A stretch of 64,000 bases of DNA, taken from the NCBI RefSeq assembly GCF_014200435.1, contig NZ_JACHBR010000001.1, positions 62,001 to 126,000 of the forward strand, written 5' to 3'. A model generated the notes under the pieces. It did not search any database, had not been told where the DNA came from, and was given only the letters and a program-made list of their open reading frames with translations. Origin of the DNA: Sphaerisporangium krabiense (lineage in GTDB: Bacteria > Actinomycetota > Actinomycetes > Streptosporangiales > Streptosporangiaceae). The stretch's first letter is position 1; every line of letters begins with the position of its first letter. The position numbers were made by a program, and so were the translations under genes. This document shows positions 48,090 to 56,934 of the stretch, one piece after another.

Positions 48090-49385
48090 ATGCAGTCCGA
48101 CATCGACGCCCAGCTGAACAATTTCTTCGAAGACGCCCCCACGCGGGAATTCGACGTGGTTCTCCGTGGTTACGACCGGCACCAGGTTCACGACCACCTC
48201 AAACAACTCGACACCGAGCTGCGCCAGGCGCGTGAGCAACTCGCCGCCTCCCAGCGCGAGCTTTCGGATTCTCAGCGCCAGCTCCAGGAACAGGAACGCC
48301 CGACTTATTCCGGGCTGGGCGCCCGGATCGAGCAGCTCCTGCGCCTCGCGGAGGAGCAGGCGACCGAGCTGGTCCAGGCGGCCAGGGCCGAGGCCAACGA
48401 GATCAAGGCCGCCGCCAGGGTGGACGCGGCGGACACCCGGGCCGCGGCGGAGAACGAGGCCGCCGAGAAGCGGGCGCTGGCCTCGCGCGAGGCCGAAGAG
48501 ATGCGCACCACGGCGGAGCGCGAGGCCGAAGAGATCCGTTCGACCGCCAAGCGCGAGGCCGACGAGCTGACCTCCACCACGGAACGTGAGGTCGCCAAGC
48601 TCCGCGCCACCGCCGACCACGAGGTCGCCGAGAAGCGCGCCGACGCCGAGCGCGAGATCGCCAAGCTCCGCACCACCACCGAGCGCGAGGTGGCCCAGCT
48701 CCGGGCCTCCACCAAGCGCGAGCGCGACGAGGTGCTCACCACCGCCAAGCGCCAGGCCGACGAGATGCGGGCCCAGGCCCAGCGGGTGCTGGAGGAGTCC
48801 GAGGCCAAGCGCGCCCAGGACGAGGCGGAGTTCGAGATCCAGCTCGCCGCCCGCCGCGAGGAGGCCGAGCGCCAGGAGTCCGAGCGCCACGCCACCGCCC
48901 AGGCCGCCACGCAGAAGCTGGTCGCCGAGGCCGAGCAGCGCGCCGCCACCGCCGAGCAGCGGGCCTCCAAGGCCACCCAGCAGGCGGAGCAGACCCGCCG
49001 CGAGGCCGACACCCACGCCAAGCAGCTTCTGGCGAACGCCCGCAAGAACGCCGACCAGCTCGTCGCGGAGGCCAAGTCCAGCGCCGAGTCGATCGTCTCG
49101 GACGCCAAGGCCGAGGCCGAGCGCAACAGGACCGTCGCCCAGCGCCAGGTGGACGAGCTGACCCGCCAGCGGGACAGCATCACGAGCCACCTCGCCCAGC
49201 TCCGCCAGCTTCTCGGCGGCGCGGCGCTGCCGGGCATGGACGACGCGCCGGCGGTCTCCGCTCCTCCGGCCAAGCCCGCCCTCCCGGCCACGCCGGCGCC
49301 GAGCGAGAAGCCGGCCCCTGCACCGGCCGCGCAGCGCGCCTCGGCGGCGCCCGCCGAGGACGAGTCCGAGTGGTGGCAGGAGTAA
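48090..49385 (+). CDS. Scy/FilP-type DivIVA-related coiled-coil polarity protein
   Basis: 431 residues. A short N-terminal DivIVA-like part (FDVVLRGYDRHQVHDHLKQLDTEL) leads into about 330 residues of nearly pure coiled coil, including a run of 11-residue repeats (residues 108-228). The C-terminal 50 residues are Pro/Ala-rich and end DESEWWQE. Position beside mce and thiolase matches, from memory, scy in Streptomyces. Scy there is about 1300 residues, so this is a much shorter version, nearer FilP in size. Likely an intermediate-filament-like scaffold at hyphal tips. ATG chosen because the family begins MxSDID. Confidence 0.85.
   Translation: MQSDIDAQLNNFFEDAPTREFDVVLRGYDRHQVHDHLKQLDTELRQAREQLAASQRELSDSQRQLQEQERPTYSGLGARIEQLLRLAEEQATELVQAARAEANEIKAAARVDAADTRAAAENEAAEKRALASREAEEMRTTAEREAEEIRSTAKREADELTSTTEREVAKLRATADHEVAEKRADAEREIAKLRTTTEREVAQLRASTKRERDEVLTTAKRQADEMRAQAQRVLEESEAKRAQDEAEFEIQLAARREEAERQESERHATAQAATQKLVAEAEQRAATAEQRASKATQQAEQTRREADTHAKQLLANARKNADQLVAEAKSSAESIVSDAKAEAERNRTVAQRQVDELTRQRDSITSHLAQLRQLLGGAALPGMDDAPAVSAPPAKPALPATPAPSEKPAPAPAAQRASAAPAEDESEWWQE
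48411..48773 (+). repeat. eleven 33-bp (hendecad) repeats inside the coiled coil
   Basis: Successive 11-residue units such as TAEREAEEIRS, TAKREADELTS, TTEREVAKLRA, TADHEVAEKRA, TTEREVAQLRA and TAKRQADEMRA. The register is unbroken over residues 108-228, predicting a right-handed coiled-coil segment. Confidence 0.85.
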
Positions 49386-49428
49386 TCACCGGGGTTCCAC
49401 CACATCAGGGGCGTTAGGACTGCTAGCG

Positions 49429-49465
49429 GGAGAGCCTGGCGATCATCATGGTCGCTAGGCTCTCC
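49429..49465 (+). terminator. terminator hairpin after the coiled-coil gene
   Basis: 14-pair stem (GGAGAGCCTGGCGA with TCGCTAGGCTCTCC, one G-T wobble) and a 9-base loop, followed by TGTGTT. Its right arm contains TAGGCT, which could double as -10 for the next gene. Confidence 0.8.
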
Positions 49466-49502
49466 TGTGTTGTCCGCGCCATCATGACGCCGAGGAGCAG
49501 TC

Positions 49503-50771
49503 GTGACCGATACCGCCCCGGACGCGGTGTCCCGTCCGGAAACACCCGCCAGGCCGGGTACCTCGGCGCCCGCGCGTGCCGCGATGGGGCCCGCCGACGA
49601 CCCGGGCGAGGTGACCGACGTCCTGCCGGGCGTGCCGGGCCCGGCGCGTCCCGGCGACCCGCCCGGCCCGCGTGCCGCCCCGGCCCGGCCGGCGGCGGAC
49701 GCCGAGAAGCCCGCGGACGCCGCCCCGTACGGCCTGCCGGGCAAGCCGTTCGCCCGCGGCCCGTTCCTGTGGGGGCTCACGGCCGCGCTCGGCGTGCTGA
49801 CGGCCTGGGGGCTGGCGCAGGCCCTGGTGAGCGCGCGCGGCGTGATCGTGCTGACCGTGGTGGCGGCGTTCCTGGCGGTCGGGCTGAACCCCGTCGTCGA
49901 GGGCCTGCGGCGGTGGGGGCTCGGCCGCCGCGCGGCGATCTCGATCGTGTTCCTCGGCGTGATCGTCATGTTCGGGCTGTTCGGCCTGGCGATCGTCCCG
50001 CCGGTGAGCCAGGAGACCAGCGACTTCGTGAGCGCGGTGCCCGGCTACGTGCAGGACCTGCTGGCCAACCCGACGATCAAGCGGCTGGACGCCGACTACC
50101 AGATCCTGGCCAACGTGCGCGACTACATCACCAGCGGGGGGCTCGGCGCGACGGTGGCCGGGGGCATCCTGGGCGCCGGGGCCGTCGTGCTGGACGCGTT
50201 CTTCTCGGGCCTCACGCTGCTGGTGCTGACGCTGTACTTCCTCGGCTCGCTCCCGTCCATCAGGGAGTACCTGCTGCGGCTGGTCCCCGCCAGCCGCCGT
50301 CCGCGCACGGCGGCGATCGGGGACGAGATCCTGGCGGGCATCGGCGGCTACGTGGCGGGCAACGTGCTGATCTCGGTGATCGCGGGCGCGCTGTCGTGGC
50401 TGTTCCTGACCGTCGCGGGCGCCAAGTACGCGCTGGCGCTCGCGCTCGTGGTGGCGGTGACGGACCTGATCCCGCTGGTGGGGGCGACGGTGGGGGCCGT
50501 GCTGGTGAGCGCGGTCGGGTTCCTGCAGTCCGCGACGCTCGGCATCGCCTGCGCGATCTTCTTCGTCGTCTACCAGCAGATCGAGAACTACGTCGTCTAC
50601 CCGCGCGTGATGCGCAGGTCGGTGGACGTGGCGCCGGCGGTGACGGTGATCGCCGCCCTGTTCGGCGGCGCGCTGCTCGGGGCGGTCGGCGCGCTGCTGG
50701 CCATCCCGGTCGCCGCGGCGGTGGCGCTGATCCTGCGCGAGGTCGTGCTGCCCCGCCAGGCGCGATTGTGA
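49503..50771 (+). CDS. AI-2E/PerM family transporter
   Basis: 422 residues. A disordered Pro/Ala-rich N-terminal 75 residues, then eight predicted helices in the PerM/TqsA pattern with the conserved DLIPLVGATVGAVL loop and VYPRVMRRSVDVAP near the end. Substrate unknown; family members export signals or act as Na+/H+ antiporters. GTG 49503 has GAGGAG upstream. Confidence 0.9.
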   Translation: MTDTAPDAVSRPETPARPGTSAPARAAMGPADDPGEVTDVLPGVPGPARPGDPPGPRAAPARPAADAEKPADAAPYGLPGKPFARGPFLWGLTAALGVLTAWGLAQALVSARGVIVLTVVAAFLAVGLNPVVEGLRRWGLGRRAAISIVFLGVIVMFGLFGLAIVPPVSQETSDFVSAVPGYVQDLLANPTIKRLDADYQILANVRDYITSGGLGATVAGGILGAGAVVLDAFFSGLTLLVLTLYFLGSLPSIREYLLRLVPASRRPRTAAIGDEILAGIGGYVAGNVLISVIAGALSWLFLTVAGAKYALALALVVAVTDLIPLVGATVGAVLVSAVGFLQSATLGIACAIFFVVYQQIENYVVYPRVMRRSVDVAPAVTVIAALFGGALLGAVGALLAIPVAAAVALILREVVLPRQARL

Positions 50772-50777
50772 GGGCGC

Positions 50778-51536
50778 TCAGGCGGCGGTGAGGCCGCCGT
50801 CGACGAACAGCACCTGCCCGGTCATGTAGGACGAGGCGTCGGCGGCGAGGAACACCGCGGGGCCGGCCATCTCCTCGGGGGCGCCCCACCGGCCCATGGG
50901 AACGCCCGCGATCGTCGCCTTGCCGGCGTTCTCGTCCTCCCACAGGACGCGGTTGAGGTCGGTGGCCGTCCAGCCGGGGCACAGGGCGTTCACCCGGACG
51001 CCGCTGCCCGCCCACTCCAGCGCCAGCGACTTGGTCAGCGCCACGACGCCGGCCTTGGCCGCCGCGTACGGGGCCATGAACGGCGCGCCCTGGGCCGCGA
51101 CCGACGCCACGTTGATCACCGAGCCGGAGCCGCGCTCCAGCAGGTGCGGGGCGAGCGCGTGGCACACGGCCATCGCCGAGTCGAGGTTGAGCCGCATGAG
51201 CTTGTCCCAGCCCGACAGGCGCAGGTCCTTGAACGGCACGATGAAGTTGGAGCCGCCGGCGTTGTTGACGACGACGTCCACGTGGCCGAGCCGCTCGACG
51301 GCCTCCCGCGCGGCCGCGCCGGCGGCGTCGCGGTCGGACAGGTCGCACGGGATGACGTGCGCGCGGCGGCCGAGCGCCTCGATCTCGCCCGCCACCTCGG
51401 CCAGGGCGTCGCGCGACCGGGCGACGAGCGCGACGTCGGCTCCGGCCGCGGCGTAGGCGAGCGCGATGGCCCGGCCGATTCCCCGCGACGCCCCGGTGAC
51501 GAGCGCGCCGCGCCCGGAAAGATCGAACGCCTGCAC
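50778..51536 (-). CDS. short-chain dehydrogenase/reductase
   Basis: 252 residues. Cofactor motif TGASRGIG, NNAG, catalytic Ser in INVASVAAQG, Tyr and Lys in PYAAAKAGV (usual YxxxK). Resembles 3-oxoacyl-ACP reductase / glucose dehydrogenase-type SDRs, likely NADP-dependent. GTG 51536 is preceded by GAGGAGG, six bases away; longer open frame upstream is not supported. Confidence 0.92.
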   Translation of the reverse strand: MQAFDLSGRGALVTGASRGIGRAIALAYAAAGADVALVARSRDALAEVAGEIEALGRRAHVIPCDLSDRDAAGAAAREAVERLGHVDVVVNNAGGSNFIVPFKDLRLSGWDKLMRLNLDSAMAVCHALAPHLLERGSGSVINVASVAAQGAPFMAPYAAAKAGVVALTKSLALEWAGSGVRVNALCPGWTATDLNRVLWEDENAGKATIAGVPMGRWGAPEEMAGPAVFLAADASSYMTGQVLFVDGGLTAA

Positions 51537-51603
51537 GGCATGCCTCCTCGCTACGACCGAACAAGATTCTACGGGCGTCGCGGGACGGCGCAAGGCGCGC
51601 CCG

Positions 51604-52308
51604 TCACACCTGCGTCGGCAGGGGATGCGCGGCGGGGTTCACCCGCTTGACGATCTCGTTCAGCACGATGCGAACGTACGGCTCGCCGACCCACAGGTGC
51701 TTGGCCCCCTCCACGCCGACCACCTCCGCCTGGGGAACCCGGGCGAAACGCTCGCGCGCCTCCTCGGGCCTGAGGTAGTCGTCGAACTCGGGCACCAGCG
51801 CGACCAGGGGCCGCCCGAACGCGGCCCAGGCGTCCAGGTCGGCGTCACCGGCCCGCTTCAGGGGCGGCGACAGCAGGATCGCGCCCTGGACCAGCGGGTC
51901 GTGGCCCCACTTCAGCGCCAGCTCGGTGCCGAACGACCAGCCGAGCAGCCACGGGTTCGGCAGGTCGTAGAACTCGGCGTACTCCAGGGCGGCGGCGACG
52001 TCGAACCGCTCCCCCTCGCCCTCGTCGAAGGCGCCCTCCGACCTGCCACGGTCCGAGGCCGTGCCGCGGGTGTTGAAGCGCAGCACCGCGAGGTCCGCCA
52101 GCGCGGGCAGCCGGTAGGACGCCTTGCGCAGCACGTGGCTGTCCATCATGCCCTCCGCCGTCGGCAGCGGGTGCAGGCAGATCAGCGTGGCGGCGGGACG
52201 GCCCTCGGGCGGCGTGGCCAGCTCGCCCACCAGCGTGAGCCCGTCGGCCGTGTGCAGTTCGATGTCCTCCCGTACGGCGGGCAGGACCGTCGACGCGCGA
52301 ATGTCCAA
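51604..52308 (-). CDS. alpha/beta hydrolase (dienelactone hydrolase-like)
   Basis: 234 residues. Oxyanion segment LICLHPLPTAEG, nucleophile elbow GWSFG, acidic residue near VPEFDDYL and His in EGAKHLWVGEP. Small esterase of the YqiA/xylan esterase-like group; substrate unknown. The start is TTG at 52308, with GGAG eight bases before; an uncommon start codon. Confidence 0.87.
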   Translation of the reverse strand: MDIRASTVLPAVREDIELHTADGLTLVGELATPPEGRPAATLICLHPLPTAEGMMDSHVLRKASYRLPALADLAVLRFNTRGTASDRGRSEGAFDEGEGERFDVAAALEYAEFYDLPNPWLLGWSFGTELALKWGHDPLVQGAILLSPPLKRAGDADLDAWAAFGRPLVALVPEFDDYLRPEEARERFARVPQAEVVGVEGAKHLWVGEPYVRIVLNEIVKRVNPAAHPLPTQV

Positions 52309-52363
52309 GACGACTACTCCTCGTAGAACCCCGGCGGGCGCCGGGCGTGCGTGCGGGCGGGGC

Positions 52364-52684
52364 TCAGTACCGCGTGCGCCCGGGGCCGCGGTCGGCGCGC
52401 TTGTGCCAGCAGCCGGTGTGCCAGTGACGCCGCTCCCCCTCGCCGCCCGTCCAGTTGGGCCAGCTCACGATGTGCGGGAGACCCGGCCTGATCTCCTGGT
52501 CGCACCCCGGGCAGCGGTAGGTCTTGTCCGAGCCGGCGCCGGAGACCAGGCGGACCTTCCACTCTCCGTCCGGCCCCTCCTCCACCCGGTCCATGCCGCG
52601 CAGAGCGCCGTCCAGAGGCCGCGCGGGCGCGGCACGGCCACCCCTGTCCCAGGGGTCCATGCGGCGGGCGCGCCGGGGGCTCAT
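52364..52684 (-). CDS. small conserved actinobacterial zinc-ribbon-like protein
   Basis: 106 residues. A basic N-terminus, then YRCPGCDQEIRPGLPHIVSWPNW and HWHTGCWHKR, which give a CxxC...CxH-like metal site. Similar proteins are labelled ATP/GTP-binding in actinomycete genomes without support. Function unknown. It lies 37 bp from the next gene and could be co-transcribed with the hydrolase. Confidence 0.75.
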   Translation of the reverse strand: MSPRRARRMDPWDRGGRAAPARPLDGALRGMDRVEEGPDGEWKVRLVSGAGSDKTYRCPGCDQEIRPGLPHIVSWPNWTGGEGERRHWHTGCWHKRADRGPGRTRY

Positions 52685-52720
52685 ATCGACACGAACGCCG
52701 AATCGCCGGATCTTCTTCCG

Positions 52721-54196
52721 TCACCTGTCCTCGACACGGGAGATCCCGGCGGTGACGAGCCGGTCCAGTAGCGGCGCGGGGGCGAACGAGGGCTCGCGGT
52801 ACTCGGCGTACAGGGCGCGCAGGCCGTCGCGCACGGCCGCCGGGCCGATCGCGGCGAGCGTCTCGAAGGGCCCGGCGGGATAGCCGCAGCCGAGCCGCAT
52901 CGCGGTGTCGATGTCGGCGGCCGAGGCGTAGCCGGAGTCGTACATGCGGACGGCGTCGTTCAGGTACGGGTACAGCAGCGCGTCGACCACGAATCCGGCG
53001 CGGTCGGCGGTGGCGACCGGGGCGCGGCCGAGCGCGCGGACCAGGCGGGCCGCCGCCTCGGCCGCCGCGGGCGCGGTGAGCACGGTGGAGACGACCTCGG
53101 CGACCCGCTCGCCCACCAGGTGCAGGCCCACCAGGCGCTCGGGGTGGGACAGCCGGGCGGCGTGCTCGACGACCGGAGTGCTGGACAGGGCGAGCACCAG
53201 GTCGGCGTGCCCGGCCTCCGCGGTCTTGTACCCGGCCGCCGACACCTCCGCGGCCAGCGCGCCGGCGTCGTCGCCGATCACGGCCACCGTGACCTCGCCG
53301 GGCGCCGGCTCGGCCCGCTCGGACGGGCTCTCGCCGCCGCCGTCGTGGGTGTGGAAGCCGCGTCCGCTCTTGCGGCCGAGCAGCCCGGCGGTCACCAGCT
53401 CGCGCAGGATCGGCGCGGGCGCGTGCACGCGGTCGCGGCTCTCCTGGAAGAGCACCTCGCAGACCTCGTGCGAGACGTCCAGGCCGATCAGGTCGAGCAG
53501 CGCGAACGGGCCCATGGGGAACCCGGCGCCGAGCCGCATCGCCGTGTCGATGTCGTCGCGGGTGGCGACGCCGAGCTCCAGCAGGGTCGCGGCGTGGTTG
53601 AGGTAGCCGAGCAGCAGGCGGTTGACGACGAACCCGGCGCGGTCGCCCACGGCCACCGGGGTCTTGCCGATGCGCCGGGCCAGTTCGGCGACGTCCTCGG
53701 CCACGCCCTCGCCGGTGACGACGGTGCGCACGACCTCGACGAGCTTCATGACGGGCGCGGGGTTGAAGAAGTGCATGCCGACGACCCGGCCGGGGCGCTC
53801 GGTGGCGGCGGCGACGGCCGTGACCGACAGGGAGGAGGTGTTGGTGGCGAGGACCGCGTCCGGCCGGCAGACCCGGTCCAGGTCGGTGAACAGGGCGTGC
53901 TTGTACTCCATGACCTCGGGGATCGCCTCGACCACCAGGTCGGCGTCGCGCAGGTCGTCCAGCGAGCCGGTGAAGGCGATCCGGCCGAGGATGGCCTGGC
54001 GGCCCGCCTCGTCGAGTCTGCCCCGGCTCACCGCGCGCCCGGTGGAGCGCTCGACGTGCCCGCGGCCGCGTTCGAGCGCCTGGGCGTCGACCTCGACGCC
54101 GACGACGCGCAGCCCCGCGCGGGCGAACACCTCGGCGATACCGGCTCCCATCGTCCCAAGCCCGACGACGCCCACCGTCTCAAACGTCCGTGACAT
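52721..54196 (-). CDS. fused 3-hydroxyacyl-CoA dehydrogenase (second half degenerate)
   Basis: 491 residues. The first unit (1-290) is a complete 3-hydroxybutyryl-CoA dehydrogenase: NAD motif VGLGTMGAGIAEVF, NTSSLSVT, HFFNPAPVMKLVEVV with catalytic His, and DxAMRLGAGFPMGPF. A second unit (about 305-491) keeps the C-terminal dimer domain (DTAMRLGCGYPAGPFETL) but its Rossmann part reads VAVIGDDAGALAAE, lacking GxGxxG and the His motif. It is probably non-catalytic and replaces a second subunit of the dimer. Fits with the thiolase in the window in acyl-CoA metabolism. Confidence 0.9.
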   Translation of the reverse strand: MSRTFETVGVVGLGTMGAGIAEVFARAGLRVVGVEVDAQALERGRGHVERSTGRAVSRGRLDEAGRQAILGRIAFTGSLDDLRDADLVVEAIPEVMEYKHALFTDLDRVCRPDAVLATNTSSLSVTAVAAATERPGRVVGMHFFNPAPVMKLVEVVRTVVTGEGVAEDVAELARRIGKTPVAVGDRAGFVVNRLLLGYLNHAATLLELGVATRDDIDTAMRLGAGFPMGPFALLDLIGLDVSHEVCEVLFQESRDRVHAPAPILRELVTAGLLGRKSGRGFHTHDGGGESPSERAEPAPGEVTVAVIGDDAGALAAEVSAAGYKTAEAGHADLVLALSSTPVVEHAARLSHPERLVGLHLVGERVAEVVSTVLTAPAAAEAAARLVRALGRAPVATADRAGFVVDALLYPYLNDAVRMYDSGYASAADIDTAMRLGCGYPAGPFETLAAIGPAAVRDGLRALYAEYREPSFAPAPLLDRLVTAGISRVEDR

Positions 54197-54279
54197 CCGG
54201 CCCTCCTCTCGCCCGTCAGTCTCCCAGAGCCCCGCACGCCTCTCAAAACGCCCTGCCTATGGCCTCGCTCCACCCGCAC

Positions 54280-54382
54280 GGTTCGGGGCGCGGCGGTGGT
54301 CTGGAGCCGTCAGGCGTGAGGGTGAGGAACGATCCCTCACGCCTGACGGCGGAAGACCGCCGCCTAAAAGGCGCCCCGAACC
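54280..54382. repeat. 103-bp imperfect inverted repeat upstream of nucS
   Basis: Three nested arm pairs: 12 bp perfect (54280-54291 with 54371-54382), 11 bp with one mismatch (54292-54302 with 54354-54364) and 16 bp perfect (54307-54322 with 54334-54349), loop of 11 bases. A separate 8-bp hairpin (GCCGTGCC-GGA-GGCACGGC) follows at 54384-54402. Both lie between divergent genes. Confidence 0.85.
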
Positions 54383-54413
54383 CGCCGTGCCGGAGGCACG
54401 GCCATAAACACAG

Positions 54414-54419
54414 TAGGGT
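54414..54419 (+). promoter_or_regulatory. -10 box TAGGGT upstream of nucS
   Basis: TAGGGT, eight bases, ATG 54428. Confidence 0.5.
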
Positions 54420-54427
54420 TGACCGTC

Positions 54428-55087
54428 ATGCGGCTGGTCATCGCGCGGTGCAGCGTGGATTACGTGGGTCGGCTGACGGCGCACCTCCCGATGGCGCCCC
54501 GGCTGATCCTGATCAAGGCGGACGGCTCGGTGTCCATTCACTCCGACGACCGCGCGTTCAAGCCGCTCAACTGGATGAACCCCCCGTGCAGGCTGCGCGA
54601 GGAGGACGGCGGCTGGACGGTCACCCACGGCAAGACCGGCGAGCAGCTCATCGTCACCATCGAGGAGATCCTGCACGACTCCAGCCACGAGCTGGGCGTC
54701 GACCCGGGGCTGCGCAAGGACGGCGTCGAGGCCCATCTGCAGGAGTTGCTGGCCGAGCACATCGAGACGCTGGGCGAGGGGTGGACCCTCATCCGCCGGG
54801 AGTACCCGACCGCGATCGGCCCGGTGGACATCCTGTGCCGTGACGACCTCGGCGGCACGGTCGCCGTCGAGATCAAGAGGCGCGGCGAGATCGACGGGGT
54901 CGAGCAGCTCACGCGCTACCTCGAACTGCTCAACCGCGACCCGCTGATCGCCCCGGTCAAGGGAGTGTTCGCCGCGCAGGAGATCAGGCCCCAGGCCCGC
55001 GTGCTGGCCGCCGACCGCGGCATCGGCTGCGTCACGCTCGACTACGACGCCCTGCGCGGCATCGAGCGCACCGACACCCTCTTCTGA
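54428..55087 (+). CDS. nucS: mismatch-specific endonuclease NucS
   Basis: 219 residues. N-terminal domain [21 protein letters not shown]-terminal nuclease domain with [36 protein letters not shown] and the catalytic [14 protein letters not shown]. The C-terminus ends TDTLF, a beta-clamp-binding tail. It is the actinobacterial non-canonical mismatch-repair endonuclease, replacing MutS/MutL. ATG 54428 follows the TAGGGT box; the TTG three codons earlier lies inside that box and is rejected. Confidence 0.95.
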   Translation: MRLVIARCSVDYVGRLTAHLPMAPRLILIKADGSVSIHSDDRAFKPLNWMNPPCRLREEDGGWTVTHGKTGEQLIVTIEEILHDSSHELGVDPGLRKDGVEAHLQELLAEHIETLGEGWTLIRREYPTAIGPVDILCRDDLGGTVAVEIKRRGEIDGVEQLTRYLELLNRDPLIAPVKGVFAAQEIRPQARVLAADRGIGCVTLDYDALRGIERTDTLF

Positions 55088-55484
55088 GCTCCGGACTTCC
55101 TGCTTCCGGCTCCGGCCTTCCGATCTCCGGTCCGCGGACCGCTCGCCGGGCTGCGGCGTCCTCGCGGGCTCGTTCCCTGTGCCCGCCATCGCCGGACATT
55201 CTCCCGCGAACGTGCGGATAACACGCAATCCAGCGAGCCCGAATATCGTTCAGAGCCGTGACGGCATAACGCCACCGGTGATCGGGGCGCGCCGTTTCCC
55301 CGGCGAATCGCCTCTCCCTCGCGTGCGACGACTCCCACGAGCCCCGGCATGGTCCCGCCGCACCATCTGCCCGACATTGAGGCCGATACACCGCAATATT
55401 CGTCGTAAAGCGTAACGATCCAAGTACACAGTGAATTTTTCTGAAAAAATTGCAACTTCTCCGGTACTCAGTGGCGTCTAGACC
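55088..55484. other. 397-bp AT-richer non-coding spacer before a glycosyltransferase
   Basis: Distinctly AT-richer than its surroundings from about 55200 onward. It contains an all-AT 7-bp hairpin (AATTTTT/AAAAATT, 55434-55451) and TTGCAA at 55450. No gene-like frame. It may hold the promoter of the glycosyltransferase and looks like foreign or regulatory DNA. Confidence 0.5.
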
Positions 55485-56840
55485 ATGAACAAGGGGAGTT
55501 GGCACGGGGAACGCTCGCCGAACTTCCACGGCATGGACGACTTCACGACACAGGGGGCGCTCAGCGTGATCAGGAGGGTGATCAGGAAGGCACGCCGGAT
55601 CCCGGCGCAGGCGGCGGTGGGGCTGCTGGAACTGATCAACCGCAGGCGCGCGCGCAAGACGCCGGCCCGCGACGCGGGCACGGTGCGCATCCTGCTGCTC
55701 CACGCCTACGGCATGGGCGGGACGATCAGGACCGTGCTCAACCTCGCCGGCCACCTCGCCCAGGACCGCGAGGTCGAGATCGTCAGCCTGGTGCGCACGA
55801 ACGAGGACCCGTTCTTCCCCTGGCCGCCGGGCGTGCGGGTGCGCTTCCTCGACGACAGGACGGTCCCGCGCGGCCGGGTCGCCGAGTTCCTCGCCCGCAG
55901 GCCGACCAGGCTGGTGCCGAAGGAGGAGAAGGCGTACCACACCATGAACCTGCTCACCGACCTGCGGCTCGTCCGCTTCCTGCGGTCGCTGCGCGGCGGC
56001 GTGCTCATCGGGACGCGGCCCTCCTTCAACCTGGTCATGAGCCTGTTCGCCCCGCCGGAGGTCATCACCGTCGGCCAGGAGCACGTCACCCACGAGTCGC
56101 ACGGCCCGGAGATCCAGGCCCTGATCAAGCGGCGCTACGGCAGGCTCGACGCCTTCGCCACCCTCACCGAGGCCGACAGGAAGGCGTACGCCAAGGCGCT
56201 GAAGGCGAACCCGCCCGGGCGGCTCCTCCGCGTCCCCAACGCGATCCCCGACCTGGCGGGGGACGTCTCCACGCTGTCGGAGAAGGTCGTGGTCGCCATC
56301 GGCCGCATCGTGTGGGTGAAGGGCTTCGACCGCCTGGTCAACGCCTGGAAGACGGTCGCCGAGGCGCACCCGGACTGGGTGCTGCGCATCTACGGCGCCG
56401 GGACCCCCGAGCGCGAGGAGCGGCTCCGCGCCCGCATCGACGAGGCGGGCCTGTCGGACAAGGTCTTCCTCATGGGCAGCACCCCCGACATCGGCGTCGA
56501 GCTGTCCAAGTCGTCGATCTACGCCGTCAGCTCCCGCTACGAGGGATTCGGGATGACCATCCTGGAGGCCATGAGCAAGGGCGTGCCGGTGGTCAGCTTC
56601 AACTGCCCGCACGGGCCCAAGGAGATCATCACCGACGGGCACGACGGGCTGCTCATCCGCTCCAAGAAGGCCGTGGCGCTGGGCGACGGCATCTGCCGTC
56701 TCATCGAGGACGAGACCCTGCGGCGGGAGCTCGGCGCCAATGCGCTGCACACCGCCGCGAACTACCACCTGGACGTGATCGGCCCGCGCTGGACCGCCCT
56801 GCTGGACGAGCTCGCGGGAACCGCGCCCCGGTCCTCCTGA
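55485..56840 (+). CDS. glycosyltransferase family 4 (TagE-like)
   Basis: 451 residues. GT-B fold: N-terminal ILLLHAYGMGGTIRTVLNLAG, C-terminal VAIGRIVWVKGFDRLVNAWK, the donor-binding SSRYEGFGMTILEAMSKGVPVV with the E-x7-E pair, and a C-terminal helix. GT4 enzymes of this type transfer sugars to wall teichoic acid or polysaccharide. Start ATG 55485 has no ribosome site; GTG 55566 (VIRRVIRKARR) with AGGGGG upstream is a good alternative. The gene stands alone, with its own hairpin terminator. Confidence 0.87.
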   Translation: MNKGSWHGERSPNFHGMDDFTTQGALSVIRRVIRKARRIPAQAAVGLLELINRRRARKTPARDAGTVRILLLHAYGMGGTIRTVLNLAGHLAQDREVEIVSLVRTNEDPFFPWPPGVRVRFLDDRTVPRGRVAEFLARRPTRLVPKEEKAYHTMNLLTDLRLVRFLRSLRGGVLIGTRPSFNLVMSLFAPPEVITVGQEHVTHESHGPEIQALIKRRYGRLDAFATLTEADRKAYAKALKANPPGRLLRVPNAIPDLAGDVSTLSEKVVVAIGRIVWVKGFDRLVNAWKTVAEAHPDWVLRIYGAGTPEREERLRARIDEAGLSDKVFLMGSTPDIGVELSKSSIYAVSSRYEGFGMTILEAMSKGVPVVSFNCPHGPKEIITDGHDGLLIRSKKAVALGDGICRLIEDETLRRELGANALHTAANYHLDVIGPRWTALLDELAGTAPRSS

Positions 56841-56853
56841 AGGCCCTGTTCCA

Positions 56854-56881
56854 CGGGTGTCCACCGAACGGTGGACACCCG
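56854..56881 (+). terminator. terminator hairpin after the glycosyltransferase
   Basis: 12-bp perfect stem CGGGTGTCCACC / GGTGGACACCCG with loop GAAC, followed by ATTCG. Confidence 0.88.
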
Positions 56882-56934
56882 ATTCGACCTGCCGGTGGTG
56901 CCGGAGAAGAGCCCGCCGCCACGATGATTGCCGC

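Noticed and set aside
54419-54427. TTG at 54419 as start of nucS.
   Set aside because: It lies within the -10 box TAGGGT; ATG 54428 matches the known N-terminus of the family.
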